Shown: piece by piece, positions 37,862-47,412 of the stretch | How the letters are laid out: each line of letters starts with the position of its first letter | Position numbering within the stretch: the stretch's first letter is position 1 | Program-made: the position numbers and the translations under genes | Source of the DNA: Caldilineaceae bacterium bin34 | Lineage (GTDB): Bacteria; Chloroflexota; Anaerolineae; Caldilineales; Caldilineaceae | DNA length: 63,513 bases | Assembly (NCBI GenBank): GCA_002238555.1 | Contig: MPMO01000024.1 | Location: forward strand, 1 to 63,513 | Direction: 5' to 3' | The notes under the pieces: generated by a model | What the model was told of the DNA's origin: nothing | Seen by the model: the letters and a program-made list of their open reading frames with translations, nothing else | Database searches by the model: none

Positions 37862-38382
37862 CGGGCCCGACCTGCACAGGGCAATCGCATGCCAATGGGG
37901 ACGAGCTGTTCGCGAGTGGCTGGATGTGGCTTTCGCCACACCTGGGTACCTTCGTCAGGCTCGATTCTCCGACCCATGCCTTGGATGTCCCTGCCTATCG
38001 CGGTGGACAATCCATTTCGTCCCCGGGTCCGGTACTGTGCCTTGGAGAACAACACTCCCGAGCACCACTCTGGCGGTGGTTGGCACTTCCGACAGCGGAA
38101 CCGGAATGCACTGTCCGAGTGCCGGAAATAGGCTTGGCCGGAACCATCCCTGACCACCTCCGTCCAGCGGTTCCCAAGGACGCGGACCCGATCGGGTCCG
38201 CTTGGTCCTGAGCCAGTCGGCGCGAGGGTGCATGGGGCGGGCACTGCATCTTGGAATCGCGCCCTCCGTGCCGTACGCCCAAGCTGTGGATGGGCAGATC
38301 AGCGGATCGGAGGTCTCGCTCCGCTGGTGTCAAAGCCAGTAGTACACTTCAACCCACGACACCATCTGCGCAGAGGAATCCG
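37862..38382. other. Intergenic, one perfect 20-bp palindrome
   Basis: No gene supported on either strand. GCGGACCCGATCGGGTCCGC at 38182-38201 is a perfect palindrome about 180 bases upstream of the Uma2-like gene. It is a candidate operator or extrusion-prone site. Confidence 0.45.
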
Positions 38383-39366
38383 ATGGCAACTGCTCCCTCC
38401 GGGACTCCGGTACGGGCATCCACCCTTCAGGAAACGACCGGGGACAAGACGGACAACGGCGTTGTGGCGCCGGCCCGCCATCCGGCTTGGTTGCGGGCTC
38501 TGTGGCACTACGACCCCAACTACGACTATGACCTTGAACACCATGAATACGACGAGTTTCGTACCACCGATCCTTATTACATTGATACAGAGGTAAGGTT
38601 GTCCCCCTTGCCGGAACACGGAGTGTTCCTGGACCGGGCCGGCCGCAATCTGGAAACATTCCTGGAACTGCGTAGCCGGCATTGCCCCATTACACGGGAA
38701 GTCATGATTCAGGATCTGGAGGCGTTGCCGGCGCATCCCGGCCTGACCCGCTCCCGACACCGGATTGAGCCGGATCTGGCGATGTGGCCTCAGGGGACCG
38801 TGATTGCCCCCGACAGGGCAGTTTCCTGGCGGGAGCAGGGGGCACCTCTGCTGGTCTTGGAATGTCTCTCGCCTTCCACCGAGACCAAGGATCGCGAGGA
38901 CAATCCGGTTATCTACGATTTGATGGGTGTGGCGGAATACTGGATTTGTTCCCCGAGTGGCCGGCATCCCATGTTCGGCTATCAACGCACGGATGCCGGA
39001 GAGTGGATCTCGGTAGAGGCTGACACCAACCGGGAAGCCTGGTCCCAGGTGTTGCAGGCCCGTATCCGGACCCATCCCGAACATGGCTTCCAGTGTCAGG
39101 ACCCGGTCAGCGGGAACTGGGTGGAAATGGGGCGGCATCTTGAGGCCAAGGGCATGGCGATTGGCCGGGCCGAAGGCCTTGAAGTCGGCAGAGCCGAAGG
39201 CAGGGAGATTGGGAAAGCCGAGGGCAGGCGTGAAGTGTTGCTGGATTTGGCCCGCAGTCTGCATCCGACGCCCGCGGAGTATCGGGCTTTTGTACGGAAA
39301 CTGAATCAGACCCCCTGGACTGAATGGCCTGATATCGCTACGGTTTTGCAGTGGTTTCAGCGCTAA
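38383..39366 (+). CDS. Uma2-like (DUF820) PD-(D/E)XK nuclease-family protein
   Basis: 327 residues from ATG 38383, with AGAGGA six bases upstream. The Uma2 core is visible: EPDLAMWPQGT (Asp), LLVLECLSPSTETKDREDNPVIYDLMGVAEYWI (Glu and the conserved helix), then the WxxVEAD strand. The C-terminal tail repeats GRAEGLEVGRAEGREIGKAEGR, a helical charged segment common in this family, then a conserved RKLNQTPWTEWPDI end. The biological role of Uma2 proteins is unsettled. They are abundant in cyanobacteria and Chloroflexota and are structurally restriction-enzyme-like. Confidence 0.8.
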   Translation: MATAPSGTPVRASTLQETTGDKTDNGVVAPARHPAWLRALWHYDPNYDYDLEHHEYDEFRTTDPYYIDTEVRLSPLPEHGVFLDRAGRNLETFLELRSRHCPITREVMIQDLEALPAHPGLTRSRHRIEPDLAMWPQGTVIAPDRAVSWREQGAPLLVLECLSPSTETKDREDNPVIYDLMGVAEYWICSPSGRHPMFGYQRTDAGEWISVEADTNREAWSQVLQARIRTHPEHGFQCQDPVSGNWVEMGRHLEAKGMAIGRAEGLEVGRAEGREIGKAEGRREVLLDLARSLHPTPAEYRAFVRKLNQTPWTEWPDIATVLQWFQR

Positions 39367-39578
39367 GCGCCTTTGCGGCCAATGGCAGACCGGAGCCATC
39401 CGCCTCGCAAAAGGGCTTCGGTCCCTTCCCTGCTCCAGGACCCGCGGCTCCCTTGCGGATTGGCCTTGTGTGGTCCCGGTTGTGCATGATCCTGCTTGGC
39501 GGCTCACAGTATTCGGTACCTGCCAGGGTGCTGTTGCGTTGTTGTGATTGCCCTGTCAATTTAGCTGCAATCGCCCTG

Positions 39579-39600
39579 CCGCCCTGCCGAAACAGGGCGG
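39579..39600 (+). terminator. GC-rich hairpin upstream of the second transport operon
   Basis: CCGCCCTG, a 6-base loop and CAGGGCGG form an 8-bp stem 82 bases before the binding-protein start and 213 bases after the Uma2-like stop. No T-run follows. It could end the upstream transcript or attenuate the operon. Confidence 0.4.
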
Positions 39601-39681
39601 GATTCGGCTGCTGGTAGACTTCCCTTACACACAACGCGCCCCAGCGCAACCCGAAAGGAAAACTTTCAAGGAGTTGTTTTC

Positions 39682-41709
39682 ATGACTCGCAAATTCACGC
39701 GCCGCGAGGTATTCAGAATCTCCGGTGCCGCGGCCACCGGTGCCGTGCTCGTGGCCTGCGGCGGTCCGGCGGCGGAAGAACCGGCGGCGGAGGCCGAAGC
39801 CCCCATGGCGGAAGAAGCCATGGCCGATGAGGCGATGGGCAAGGAATCACCCTTGCTGGCCAAGCGGGTGGCTGCCGGCGACCTGCCCCCTGTCGAAGAA
39901 CGGCTGCCGCTCAACCCGCAGATCGTCCAGACCTGGCACGAAGTGGGCACCTATGGCGGCATGTTTACGGTCGGCAACCCGGCTGCCGGTACCTTCCACA
40001 GCGGCCGCACCGGCGTGGGCCAGGAGGGCGTCTGCCGTATCGGCACGGACCTCACCTCGGTGGTGCCCAACATCATCGAGAGCTTCAACATCAGCACGGA
40101 CGGGCGGGAACTCACCCTGAACCTGCGGCGCGGCACCAAGTGGTCCGACGGCCATCCGCACACCGCCGACGACTTCGAGTTCTGGTACGTCGACATGCTG
40201 AACGACGAACTGGCCCCGAGCAAGCCGGGCTGGCTCCAGACCAGCGGCAACTTCATGGACTTCGAGCGGGTGGACGACTACACGGTCAAGTTCATCTTCA
40301 CGGACCCCTATCCGTTCATCCTGAAGTACCTGGCCCACTACAACGGGACCAATGTTGTGCATCCCAAGCACTACGGCCAGCAGTTCCATGCCAGCTATGT
40401 GGATGTTGGGGAGCTGGAGGCGCAGGCCAAGGAACGGGGCATGGACAGTTGGATGGCCCTGTTCGGCAACAGGGCGCGCTTGGACGAAGGCATTCCGGAG
40501 AACAATCCCGACTTGCCCACGCTCGGCCCCTACAGGCTCCTCGAGAAGACCGAGACCCACTGGCTCTTCGAGCGCAATCCCTACTACTGGAAGACCGATC
40601 AGGCCGGCAACCAGCTGCCCTACATCGACGCCTCGTTCATCAAGCTGCTGCAGGACCGGGAGATTCAGGACGCCGCCTTCATCAGCGGCGAGGTGGACAT
40701 CGAATTCGGCTGGATGCCCAACCCCTCCAACTGGCCTCTCTACAAGAGCAATGAAGAGCAGGGCGAGTACATCGCCATCGCTGCGCAGAACCTGACCGGT
40801 TCGGTGCTGCATTTCCAGCCCAACCAGACGTACGAGGCGGATACGGCATTGCGGGATATCTTCCGCGACGTGCGTTTCCGCATCGCGCTGTCCCATTCCA
40901 TCAACCGCGACGAGATCAGCGAACTGGCCTTCTTCGGCCGGGCCACGCCGCAGCAGGCCACCGTGATTCCGGCATGCTCCTTCTACGAGGAGGAATATGC
41001 CAAGCTGAACATCGAATACGATGTGGGCAAGGCCAACGGGCTCCTTGACGAGATGGGCCTGGCCTGGGATGCCAACAACGAGTGGCGGCTGCGTCCGGAT
41101 GGCGAAAGGCTGTCCTGGACCATCGAATCCAGCGTCGATCCGCAGTCCAACACCGTGTGGCAGCTGTGCAAGGGCTACTTCGCGGCGATTGGGTGCGATG
41201 TCTCGGTCAAGACCGTTACCGGCGAACTCATCTCGGAACGCTATCCCGGCAACCAGGTGGCCATGGGAACCTGGGGCGCGGACAAGTGCACCGACTGGCT
41301 CTTCCCGCTGACGCCCCAGTTCTGGGTGCCCTACAACCTGGGTTGGGAATCCACGATGTACCCGCTGTGGACCCGCTGGATCGTGACCGACGGCGAAACC
41401 GGCGAGGAACCGCCGGACGAGCTGAAGCTCCTCTGGGATCTCTGGCAGGAGATGAAGGTTACAACCGATGAGGCCCGCCAGGTGGAACTGGGCAAGGAGA
41501 TCGTCCGCATCAATGCGGAGAGCATGTATGTGATCGGTACCGTGGCGCTGCCGCCGCACCCGGTCATCATCAAGGACAACCTTGGCAACATGCCCACCAT
41601 TGAGCAGGGCCTGCTGTTTGGATGGGACCTCTACCAGTTCTATCCGTACCACAGCGAGCAGCTGTATCTCAAGCAGCCCCTGCACACGCGGCAGGAGTAC
41701 AACGCGTAG
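39682..41709 (+). CDS. ABC transporter substrate-binding lipoprotein, second operon (SBP_bac_5, Tat-like signal)
   Basis: 675 residues with AAGGAG upstream. The signal has twin Arg (FTRREVFRISGAAATGAVLVAC), suggesting Tat export and lipidation at the Cys. An acidic Ala/Glu/Met linker follows. The mature domain shows NIIESFNISTDGRELTLNLRRGTKWSDGHPHTADDFEFWY, FRDVRFRIALSHSINRDEIS and GLLDEMGLAWDANNEW, as in cluster C binding proteins. The operon also encodes a family 2 glycoside hydrolase, so the ligand is probably a beta-linked oligosaccharide. The exact sugar is not deducible. Confidence 0.88.
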   Translation: MTRKFTRREVFRISGAAATGAVLVACGGPAAEEPAAEAEAPMAEEAMADEAMGKESPLLAKRVAAGDLPPVEERLPLNPQIVQTWHEVGTYGGMFTVGNPAAGTFHSGRTGVGQEGVCRIGTDLTSVVPNIIESFNISTDGRELTLNLRRGTKWSDGHPHTADDFEFWYVDMLNDELAPSKPGWLQTSGNFMDFERVDDYTVKFIFTDPYPFILKYLAHYNGTNVVHPKHYGQQFHASYVDVGELEAQAKERGMDSWMALFGNRARLDEGIPENNPDLPTLGPYRLLEKTETHWLFERNPYYWKTDQAGNQLPYIDASFIKLLQDREIQDAAFISGEVDIEFGWMPNPSNWPLYKSNEEQGEYIAIAAQNLTGSVLHFQPNQTYEADTALRDIFRDVRFRIALSHSINRDEISELAFFGRATPQQATVIPACSFYEEEYAKLNIEYDVGKANGLLDEMGLAWDANNEWRLRPDGERLSWTIESSVDPQSNTVWQLCKGYFAAIGCDVSVKTVTGELISERYPGNQVAMGTWGADKCTDWLFPLTPQFWVPYNLGWESTMYPLWTRWIVTDGETGEEPPDELKLLWDLWQEMKVTTDEARQVELGKEIVRINAESMYVIGTVALPPHPVIIKDNLGNMPTIEQGLLFGWDLYQFYPYHSEQLYLKQPLHTRQEYNA

Positions 41710-41738
41710 GCATCCGCCCTCTGCGGGACGGTTGCAAC

Positions 41739-41765
41739 GGGGCGCGGCCATCACGGCTGCGCCCC
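41739..41765 (+). promoter_or_regulatory. Intercistronic RNA stem-loop after the second binding-protein gene
   Basis: GGGGCGCGGCC and GGCTGCGCCCC pair over 11 bp (one wobble) around a 5-base loop, 29 bases after the stop. Position and strength match the element at 25069-25105, supporting differential expression of binding protein and permeases. Confidence 0.55.
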
Positions 41766-41922
41766 AACTTCTTCACTTCCATTGAACGGCGTTCCCGGTC
41801 CTGCATGCCGCCCCGGTGTCGCCTCCGGGTCTGGTCAGTCCGTACGACCGCCAATGTATATGTTTGGTAATCCGTAACGCCGCGGCTGCGGCGGAAGCCC
41901 CACGAATCCGGGTCCGATCGAC

Positions 41923-42915
41923 ATGGCAATGCTGAAGTACGGCGTGCGCCGGCTGCTCTACATGCTGCTGTTGATGGTCATGCTGTCCGTGGTTGCGTTT
42001 GTCATCATTCAACTGCCGCCCGGCGATTTCCTGACCTCCTACATCGTCGAACTGCAGCAGAGCGGCCAGCCGGCGGCCGAGGAGGAAATCGAGGCTCTCA
42101 GGGTGCGGTACGGGCTCGACAAGCCCATGTACCTGCGCTACCTCAAATGGATGTGGGACATGATTCGGTACGGGGACCTGGGCATGTCCTTCGAACGGGA
42201 TCAGCCGGTGGCCGAAATCGTGGCCGCCCGTCTGCCCCTGACCATTCTCATATCCCTCCTGACCACCCTGTTCGCCTATGGGGTCTCGATCCCCATCGGC
42301 ATCTTTTCGGCGGTGCGCCAGTACTCCGTCACCGACTATGTGGTGACGGTGTTTGGCTTCATCGGCCTGGCCATCCCGAATTTCCTGCTGGCGTTGATCA
42401 TCATGTACATCCTGTACACCGGCTTCCAGACCGACATCGGTGGCCTGTTCTCGCCGGAGTTTGAACTGGCGGACTGGAGCTGGGCCCGGTTTGTGGACAT
42501 GCTCAAGCACTTGCCGCCGGTTGTGATTGTGGTCGGCACCGGCTCCACGGCCTGGCTCGTGCGCGTCATGCGGGGCGTGCTGCTGGACGAACTGTCCAAG
42601 CCCTATGTCATTGCCGCCCGCGCCAAGGGCATCTCGGAACTCAGGCTGTTGGTCAAGTATCCGGTCCGGGTCGCCATCAACCCCATCATCAGCACCATCG
42701 GCTGGACCCTGCCCGGCATCGTGTCCGGCGCCACCATCACCTCCATCGTGCTGGGCCTGCCCACGACCGGCCCCATGTACCTCCAGTCGCTGCGGTCCCA
42801 GGACATGTACCTGGCCGGCAGCTTCACCATGTTCCTGACCCTGCTGACCCTGATCGGCACCTTCATCTCCGACATTCTGCTGGCGTATATGGACCCGCGC
42901 ATTCGGTTTGAGTGA
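41923..42915 (+). CDS. ABC transporter permease, DppB/OppB-like (second operon)
   Basis: 330 residues from ATG 41923 (ATG 41929 also possible). The sequence YGVRRLLYMLLLMVMLSVVAFVIIQLPPGD is clearly paralogous to the permease at 25130. GDLGMSFERDQPVAEI, the EAA-like loop ARAKGISELRLLVKYPVRVAINP and the C-terminus DILLAYMDPRIRFE follow. It pairs with the next permease, whose GTG start overlaps its stop by four bases. Confidence 0.9.
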   Translation: MAMLKYGVRRLLYMLLLMVMLSVVAFVIIQLPPGDFLTSYIVELQQSGQPAAEEEIEALRVRYGLDKPMYLRYLKWMWDMIRYGDLGMSFERDQPVAEIVAARLPLTILISLLTTLFAYGVSIPIGIFSAVRQYSVTDYVVTVFGFIGLAIPNFLLALIIMYILYTGFQTDIGGLFSPEFELADWSWARFVDMLKHLPPVVIVVGTGSTAWLVRVMRGVLLDELSKPYVIAARAKGISELRLLVKYPVRVAINPIISTIGWTLPGIVSGATITSIVLGLPTTGPMYLQSLRSQDMYLAGSFTMFLTLLTLIGTFISDILLAYMDPRIRFE

Positions 42916-44051
42916 ACATGAGCATCCAGGTGCCCGCCGCGGCCGACCAGAACGTCGAGACCCTCTATGCCGCCTCGCAGTGGCAGCTCATGTGGAGTGC
43001 CTTCAAGAAGCACCGCATGGCCATGGTGGGCAGCTTCGTCCTGATCTTCATCTATCTCATCACGGTGATGTTCTGCGATCTGCTCTCGCCCTATTCCATC
43101 GAGGGCGTGCATGCGGATTTTCCCTATGCGCCGCCCCAGACCATTCGGTTCATCGATGCGGAAGGTCGGTTCCACCTGCGGCCGTTCGTCTACGGGTGGC
43201 TGGTGGAGGAGGATCCGGTGACCTGGGAGGATGTCTTCGTCAAGGATACCGAGGCCCTGTACCCCATCAAGCTTGGCGTGCGGGGCGAGGCGGTCAAGAT
43301 TTGGGGCTTTTTCAAGACCGACTGGCACCTGTTCGGGGTCGACGAGCCGGGCGTCATCTTCCTGTTCGGAACCGACCAGTTGGGCCGCGATCTGTTGACC
43401 CGGACCCTCTACGCCGGACGCATCTCGCTGTCCATCGGCTTCATCGGTGTGGCCATCAGCTTTGTCCTCGGCAACCTGCTGGGAGGCATCTCCGGCTTCT
43501 ACGGTGGTCCGCTGGACAACATAATCCAAAGGGTGATTGAGTTCTTCATCTCCATCCCCACGATCCCGCTGTGGATGGCGCTGGCCGCGGCCCTGCCTCC
43601 GGAATGGCCCACGATTCGGGTCTACCTGGGCATCACCATCATCCTGTCCTTCCTGGGCTGGACCGGCCTGGCCCGCGTGGTGCGCGGCAAGTTGCTGGAA
43701 CTGCGCGAGGAGGACTTCGTCATGGCCGCCAAGCTGGTCGGCGAAACGGACCTTGGGATTATCCGTCGGCACCTGCTGCCGAGTTTCCTCAGCTATCTGA
43801 TCGTCAGCCTGACCCTGTCGGTGCCGGGCATGATTCTGGGCGAAACGGCCCTGAGTTTCCTGGGCTTGGGATTGCGGCCTCCGGTGGTCAGTTGGGGTGT
43901 GCTGCTGAGCACGGCCCAAAGTTTCCAGACCGTGGCGCTGTATCCCTGGCTGTTCATTCCCGCCGGCTTCGTGATCGTTGTGGTGCTCAGCTTCAACTTC
44001 ATGGGCGATGGCCTGCGCGACGCCGCCGATCCCTACGCGCAGGGTCGCTGA
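42912..44051 (+). CDS. ABC transporter permease, DppC/OppC-like (second operon)
   Basis: 379 residues from GTG 42912 (GTGA overlap; ATG 42918 is an alternative). SQWQLMWSAFKKHRMAMVG and the first helix are followed by a periplasmic insert of about 110 residues (FIDAEGRFHLRPFVYGWLVEE) and then LFGTDQLGRDLLTRTLYAGRISLSIG. The EAA-like loop is AKLVGETDLGIIRRHLLPSFLSY and the end is FMGDGLRDAADPYAQGR. It is strongly similar in plan to the 26148 permease. Confidence 0.9.
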   Translation: MNMSIQVPAAADQNVETLYAASQWQLMWSAFKKHRMAMVGSFVLIFIYLITVMFCDLLSPYSIEGVHADFPYAPPQTIRFIDAEGRFHLRPFVYGWLVEEDPVTWEDVFVKDTEALYPIKLGVRGEAVKIWGFFKTDWHLFGVDEPGVIFLFGTDQLGRDLLTRTLYAGRISLSIGFIGVAISFVLGNLLGGISGFYGGPLDNIIQRVIEFFISIPTIPLWMALAAALPPEWPTIRVYLGITIILSFLGWTGLARVVRGKLLELREEDFVMAAKLVGETDLGIIRRHLLPSFLSYLIVSLTLSVPGMILGETALSFLGLGLRPPVVSWGVLLSTAQSFQTVALYPWLFIPAGFVIVVVLSFNFMGDGLRDAADPYAQGR

Positions 44052-44088
44052 TCCCGTTCCTGGTTCCTTTTTGCACAGGGTTGCCGCC

Positions 44089-47000
44089 ATGTCCGATACC
44101 GCTCCGAACGCCCTGCCGCATCGGGATCCGGCACTGGCCCTGTGGCCCCGTCAGCCCACCCTGCACATGCCGGACCGGGTCGCCGGCGTGGCGGCCCCGG
44201 CTGTGTCGCTGGACGGCGACTGGCGGTTCCATCCGCATCCTCCGGATGGCTTTTGGCAGGCCGCGGTCAGCAAGGATGCATGGCAGGAGCTGCCGGTGCC
44301 CTCCTGTACCTTTTCGCACGGCTACGATCTGGAAGAGGGCGAAGAATATGCCTACGCCCGGATGGTGGACATCCCGCACGACTTCGTTGGCCAAAGGGTA
44401 TTCCTGCGCTTTGACGGCGTGACGGGCAAGGCCCGGGTCTGGGTCGACGGGAACCTGATTCGCAGCCACTTCGGCGGCTTCACGACCTGGTTCGCCGAGA
44501 TCACGGACCACGTAGTTCCCGGAACCGGGGCGGAGGTTGTGGTCGGGGTCGCGGATGCCCAGTCCGAACTCTGCGTCTTCAATCTCGGCGGTATGTTTCG
44601 TCCGGTCTCACTGGTGGCCGTGCCCCCAACTCATCTCTCCCGCTGCCATGTCGACACTTCGCTGACGGAGGACTACCGCAAGGCTGACATAACTTTGTCC
44701 GTGGGTGCGGACGGGAGCGATCGCGATGGCCTGTCCCTGTCAATTGAATTGACCGATCCCACGGGTGCGGTCGTGGAGGACGGCAGCGGTACCTGGAACC
44801 TGCCGCAGGACTCTCCGGACAGCACCATCGACCTGTCGATCGGCGCAGACTATCTGTGGGATGCGGAACATCCGCACCTGTACCGGCTTGAGGCAACCCT
44901 GATGCGGGACGGCCGCCTGCTTCAGCAGGTCAGCCGGCGCTTCGGGATTCGCCAGGTGGAGGTTGACGGACAGGAACTTCTGGTCAACGGCCGGCCGATC
45001 AAGCTCCGGGGTGTGAACCGGCACGACGTGGCCCTTCTGACGGGTCGCACTTTGACGCCCGAACAACTGGAGCAGGACGTGTTGCTGTTCCGCGAGGCCA
45101 ACGTCAATTTCATCCGCACGTCCCACTACCCGCCCCGCGAGGACTTCCTGGAGCTGTGCGACCGGCACGGAATTTACGTGGAGGACGAGGCGGCGGTTGC
45201 CTTCATCGGGCAGTTCATCCAGTGCGTCCAGAACGACCCCGACTACACGGCCCAATTCATGGACCAGATGGCGGAACAGGTGGAGCGGCACCGCAGCCAT
45301 CCCTGCGTGATCATGTGGTCCCTGGCCAACGAATGTTACTGGGGCACGAATTTCCACAAGTGCTTTGACTATGTGAAGGCCGCGGATCCGTCCCGGCCGG
45401 TGCTGTTCAGCTATCCCAACACGATGCCCGAGGGTTCTCCTCCCTGCGACATCTGGAGTTCCCACTATGCGAACTGGGACAGCGATCCCAGTGCCATGAG
45501 CGATACCTGGAGCCAACACGGCCCCGGCCTGTCCCCCATGCCGGTTCTGCACGACGAATACGCCCACGGGGCCTGCTACAACATGGGCGAGCAGCGCCGC
45601 GATCCGGCCGTGCGGGAGTTCTGGGGCGAAAGCATCAAGCGCTGGTGGGAGAACATCTTCACGACGCCGGGCGCTTTGGGCGGAGCGATTTGGGGCGGCA
45701 TTGACGACGAGATGATTACCAACAGCGGGTACACCGTCAACCGCGAGTGGGGTCTGATCGACGGCTGGCGCCGGCGCAAGCCCGAACACTGGCTGACCAA
45801 GAAGGCCTACTCGCCCATTCGGATCACGGATCGGACGCTCCCCGCGCCGCAGGCGGACGGGTCCGTCCTGGTGGCGGTTGCCAACTGGTTCGACCACACC
45901 GACCTGAATGAGCTGGACATCGTCTGGCACCAGGACGAAGAGACCTGGGGTCAAATCGAGTGCCCGAGCATTCCGCCCCGCGCCCAAGGCTGGCTGAGGA
46001 TTCCGGCCGCGCCCGTGTCATCGGGCCGACCTGTCTATCTGATGTTCTCGAAACGCAGCCTTGAAGCCACCGACGGCTACGATGTGGACGAGTTCATGCT
46101 ATCTCCGTCGTCGGCAACAACAGCAGCTGCATCTTCCGTGTCCGAGGCTCCCAGGCTGGTGGAGACGAATGGAGCCTTGGAGGTGCGGCACGCGGATTTC
46201 AGCCTGAGTCTGTCCCGCGAAACCGGCATGTTGTCCGGTTCCGTCGACGGGGAGCGGATTCTGGAGGGCGGCCCCCATCTGGTGCTGACGGGATATCCCC
46301 TGCCGGACTGGCAGGCAACCTCGGTGGCCGGGCGCCGGGAGGACGACGCAGTGGTTCTGGACATTGCCGGCTGCCACGGCGAGCTGCAGGTGGAGTACTC
46401 CATTCGGGTTGATGGGACCGGCCTGCTTGACCTGTCCTACCGATTGCCGGTGCAGCCGTTTTCCAGCCCGCGCCGGCGCGGGTTGCGCGCCGGGCGCGAT
46501 GTCGGCGGATTTCGGGAAGTGGGTGTGGCCTTCGACCTGACCCACGAGGTGGATTGCGTATCCTGGCGGCGCAACGGGCTCTGGTCTCTGTACCCCGACG
46601 ACCACATTGGCCGCAATGAAGGCGTTGCCCCTAGAAACCGTGCGGAAGGGGACGAGACCTTTCGACAGGAGCCGGACTGGTCCTGGGGTGAGGACATGCG
46701 CGGCTATTCCCTCTTCGGCCGTTACGACTTCGGCCGTCGGGGGACCAACGACTTCCGGGCCATGAAACACTCGATTCGGCAGGCCAGTGCCCTGGTGGCC
46801 GGCAGTGAAACCCGCTTCAGTGCCGTGTCCGACAAGGACGACGCGGCTCGTCTGGAAGTGCTGCCCGATCCCGAACTTCTGTGTACGGGCGACGACCTGT
46901 TGGGCCATGTGACCGGCAACTGGGCGCAGGCGGTGCCGGGTTCCAACCGGGACCTCATGTCCAACAAGGATGGGGACTTTGCGGAGTTTCGATTCGAGGG

Positions 47001-47412
47001 TCCGGGTGTGGCCTGGCTGGGTTCAAGGGACAACATTCACGGCATGGCCAGGGTCCTGTTGGACGGCAAAGAGGTCGCTGTGGTCGACCTGTTCTGCGGC
47101 ATCCTGCACGGCGTGGCGCGCGGCGAGCTCAAGGTCGAGAACGAGATTCTGTTCAGCTGCGAAGGGCTTGCACCGGGTTCTCACACGCTTCGCGTCGAAG
47201 TGTTGGGGGATAAGAATCCGGAATCTGACGCCGCGTATGTCAGTGTGTCCGGCTTCCGCGTGCTGAAGGATGGTGGCAGGGATCGGGTCCGCTTCCACAT
47301 CGTCAACGAGTGGAACTATCCCGAGTTGACCTGGGGCAACTACATGAAACCGCCCATCGGCATCGGTTTGGGCTATGCCAACCGGGTTCAGGCGAGGATG
47401 CACAAGGCGTGA
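44089..47412 (+). CDS. Glycoside hydrolase family 2 enzyme (beta-galactosidase/beta-glucuronidase-like)
   Basis: 1107 residues from ATG 44089. Residues about 35-180 are the sugar-binding jelly roll (SLDGDWRFHP, FLRFDGVTGKARVWVDG). About 185-290 are the immunoglobulin-like domain. About 290-600 are the TIM barrel (LRGVNRHD, FIRTSHYPPREDFLELCDRHGIYVEDE). Glu415 in MWSLANECYWG is the expected acid/base and Glu490 in VLHDEYAHGA the expected nucleophile. The last 160 residues form an extra beta domain (EFRFEGPGVAWLGSRDN...VLLDGKEVAVVDL) resembling a carbohydrate-binding module. No signal peptide is present, so it should cleave imported beta-linked oligosaccharides in the cytoplasm. Its stop overlaps the start of the ATPase gene (GTGA), tying enzyme and transporter together. 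Confidence 0.88.
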   Translation: MSDTAPNALPHRDPALALWPRQPTLHMPDRVAGVAAPAVSLDGDWRFHPHPPDGFWQAAVSKDAWQELPVPSCTFSHGYDLEEGEEYAYARMVDIPHDFVGQRVFLRFDGVTGKARVWVDGNLIRSHFGGFTTWFAEITDHVVPGTGAEVVVGVADAQSELCVFNLGGMFRPVSLVAVPPTHLSRCHVDTSLTEDYRKADITLSVGADGSDRDGLSLSIELTDPTGAVVEDGSGTWNLPQDSPDSTIDLSIGADYLWDAEHPHLYRLEATLMRDGRLLQQVSRRFGIRQVEVDGQELLVNGRPIKLRGVNRHDVALLTGRTLTPEQLEQDVLLFREANVNFIRTSHYPPREDFLELCDRHGIYVEDEAAVAFIGQFIQCVQNDPDYTAQFMDQMAEQVERHRSHPCVIMWSLANECYWGTNFHKCFDYVKAADPSRPVLFSYPNTMPEGSPPCDIWSSHYANWDSDPSAMSDTWSQHGPGLSPMPVLHDEYAHGACYNMGEQRRDPAVREFWGESIKRWWENIFTTPGALGGAIWGGIDDEMITNSGYTVNREWGLIDGWRRRKPEHWLTKKAYSPIRITDRTLPAPQADGSVLVAVANWFDHTDLNELDIVWHQDEETWGQIECPSIPPRAQGWLRIPAAPVSSGRPVYLMFSKRSLEATDGYDVDEFMLSPSSATTAAASSVSEAPRLVETNGALEVRHADFSLSLSRETGMLSGSVDGERILEGGPHLVLTGYPLPDWQATSVAGRREDDAVVLDIAGCHGELQVEYSIRVDGTGLLDLSYRLPVQPFSSPRRRGLRAGRDVGGFREVGVAFDLTHEVDCVSWRRNGLWSLYPDDHIGRNEGVAPRNRAEGDETFRQEPDWSWGEDMRGYSLFGRYDFGRRGTNDFRAMKHSIRQASALVAGSETRFSAVSDKDDAARLEVLPDPELLCTGDDLLGHVTGNWAQAVPGSNRDLMSNKDGDFAEFRFEGPGVAWLGSRDNIHGMARVLLDGKEVAVVDLFCGILHGVARGELKVENEILFSCEGLAPGSHTLRVEVLGDKNPESDAAYVSVSGFRVLKDGGRDRVRFHIVNEWNYPELTWGNYMKPPIGIGLGYANRVQARMHKA

